Positions 63,689 through 64,000 of a stretch of DNA of 64,000 nucleotides are shown here, one piece after another. This DNA comes from Stenotrophomonas sp. SAU14A_NAIMI4_5. GTDB taxonomy: Bacteria > Pseudomonadota > Gammaproteobacteria > Xanthomonadales > Xanthomonadaceae. The notes under the pieces are model-generated. The model was given only the letters and a program-made list of their open reading frames with translations, was not told where the DNA came from and searched no databases. The position numbers and the translations under genes were made by a program. Where the stretch lies: assembly GCF_003086795.1 (NCBI RefSeq), contig NZ_CP026003.1:160445-224444 (forward strand), written 5' to 3'. Numbering within the stretch: the stretch's first letter is position 1; every line of letters starts with the position of its first letter.

Positions 63689-63799
63689 ATGACGCTGCCT
63701 CGGCTCTTAAGCCTTCGAGCTTGCAAAGTAGATTCAGCGCGTCGGCGGCCTGACACCGCCTTGGAACTTGAACGGTATCTTAGGCCCACCTTCGGGTGA
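63689..63799 (+). pseudogene. Probable gene start cut off by IS110-family insertion
   Basis: A GGGAGG ribosome site lies 6 bases before ATG 63689, and the region before it looks like a normal promoter-leader. The frame reads MTLPRLLSLRACKVDSARRR and stops after 36 codons, inside what is probably the left end of the IS. The real gene's continuation should lie beyond the element, outside the window. Boundary between host gene and IS is not resolved. Confidence 0.4.
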
Positions 63800-63869
63800 G
63801 AGCCTGCACTCACAAGGGCAAGTCTGGCGGCTTCCGATCACGATCGTAAGTTCAAGCTGGAGCAAGATC

Positions 63870-64000
63870 ATGCAAGTAATCGGCAATGACATGGCCAAGG
63901 CGACCTTTGATGTTGCCCTGCCACTGTCCGACGGCAAGTACCGCACCAAAGCCAAATTTCCCAATACGACCAAGGGTTGTACGGAATTTCTGGCGTGGCG
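63870..64000 (+). CDS. IS110 family transposase (partial, 5' end)
   Basis: The first 43 codons are visible. 'MQVIGNDMAKATFDVALPLS' fits the N-terminal DEDD (RuvC-like) motif of IS110/IS1111 transposases, where the Asp of 'GxDxxK' is catalytic, and 'TKAKFPNTTKGCTEFLAW' matches the following 'F.N...G...L..W' pattern. These enzymes insert without making target duplications and use a structured RNA from the element end. The gene runs off the window. Confidence 0.85.
   Translation, partial: MQVIGNDMAKATFDVALPLSDGKYRTKAKFPNTTKGCTEFLAW

Larger units (their letters stand above)
63525..63869. other. Gap with SMAG pair, truncated gene start and IS left end
   Basis: This 345-bp stretch holds a CGGGGT-ACCCCG hairpin (63543-63560), a SMAG pair (63562-63628), a gene-like start at 63689 and then sequence leading into the IS110 transposase. 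Within 63721-63869 there are stems such as GGCGG-CCGCC (63744-63760) and CACC-TTC-GGGTG (about 63783-63797); IS110 elements encode a structured guide RNA in this position. Confidence 0.55.

Noticed and set aside
63734..63973. 79-codon minus-strand open frame over the IS110 left end
   Set aside because: It overlaps the transposase start and structured end of the element on the opposite strand and shows no family features.

Overview
The window is high-GC, tightly packed gammaproteobacterial chromosome. Gene content and the dispersed GTAG-type palindromes (SMAG/REP family, e.g. GTGGGTGCCGACCGTTGGTCGGCAC and TAGAGTCGAGCTTGCTCGACT) point to Stenotrophomonas, most likely the S. maltophilia complex (Xanthomonadaceae). 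I see no rRNA, tRNA, CRISPR array or prophage. Coordinates are inferred from reading frames, start-codon context and recognised families; no database search was run.

Layout. 1-7807 (minus): a seven-gene operon with two Tat-signal TldD-type metalloprotease homologues, a TldE/PmbA-type partner, a DUF4159 protein, a MoxR AAA+ ATPase, a DUF58 protein and a BatA-like membrane protein cut by the window edge. 7808-8832: a repeat island with no credible gene. 8833-15001: a DUF938 methyltransferase, a giant indolepyruvate ferredoxin oxidoreductase, a TPR protein and an AEC transporter. 15002-15669: a second repeat island that mirrors the first. 15670-29208: AAA ATPase and ParA (divergent), then a lipid-flavoured run: sixA, yceI, a phospholipase-D/cardiolipin-synthase lipoprotein, a hotdog thioesterase, a KAS III-like synthase, an SDR reductase, a metallo-beta-lactamase-fold hydrolase, a PlsC acyltransferase, a YheT hydrolase, a TPR-sulfotransferase and a PEBP protein.

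29514-43203 holds envelope genes (META lipoprotein, uppP, amidase, mltA), a TonB receptor with a Zur-box-like operator, a HigBA toxin-antitoxin pair, and the nitrogen regulon genes glnA, glnK, amtB, ntrB and ntrC. glnA has a textbook sigma-54 promoter with an upstream NtrC-like site, and another NtrC-like palindrome abuts the ntrB start codon, so the window appears to hold both the regulator and targets. 43298-53272 has tandem sodC genes, a thiolase, hemY/hemX/hemD, a thioesterase, a rhodanese, secB and gpsA. 53325-63524 is more accessory: an Ivy-like lipoprotein, a two-DTG retropepsin-like protein, small unknown proteins, a long nested inverted-repeat element, a UvrA paralogue and a large TonB receptor. 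The right edge enters an IS110-family element that seems to have landed just after the start of another gene.

The most unusual signals are: (i) a family of four foldback elements in the two repeat islands, each with its own perfect terminal inverted repeat but all sharing a 13-bp box next to it; (ii) the TldD/TldE-MoxR-DUF58 operon, which looks like an exported proteolytic system; and (iii) the structured element at 56.37-56.56 kb with competing pairings.
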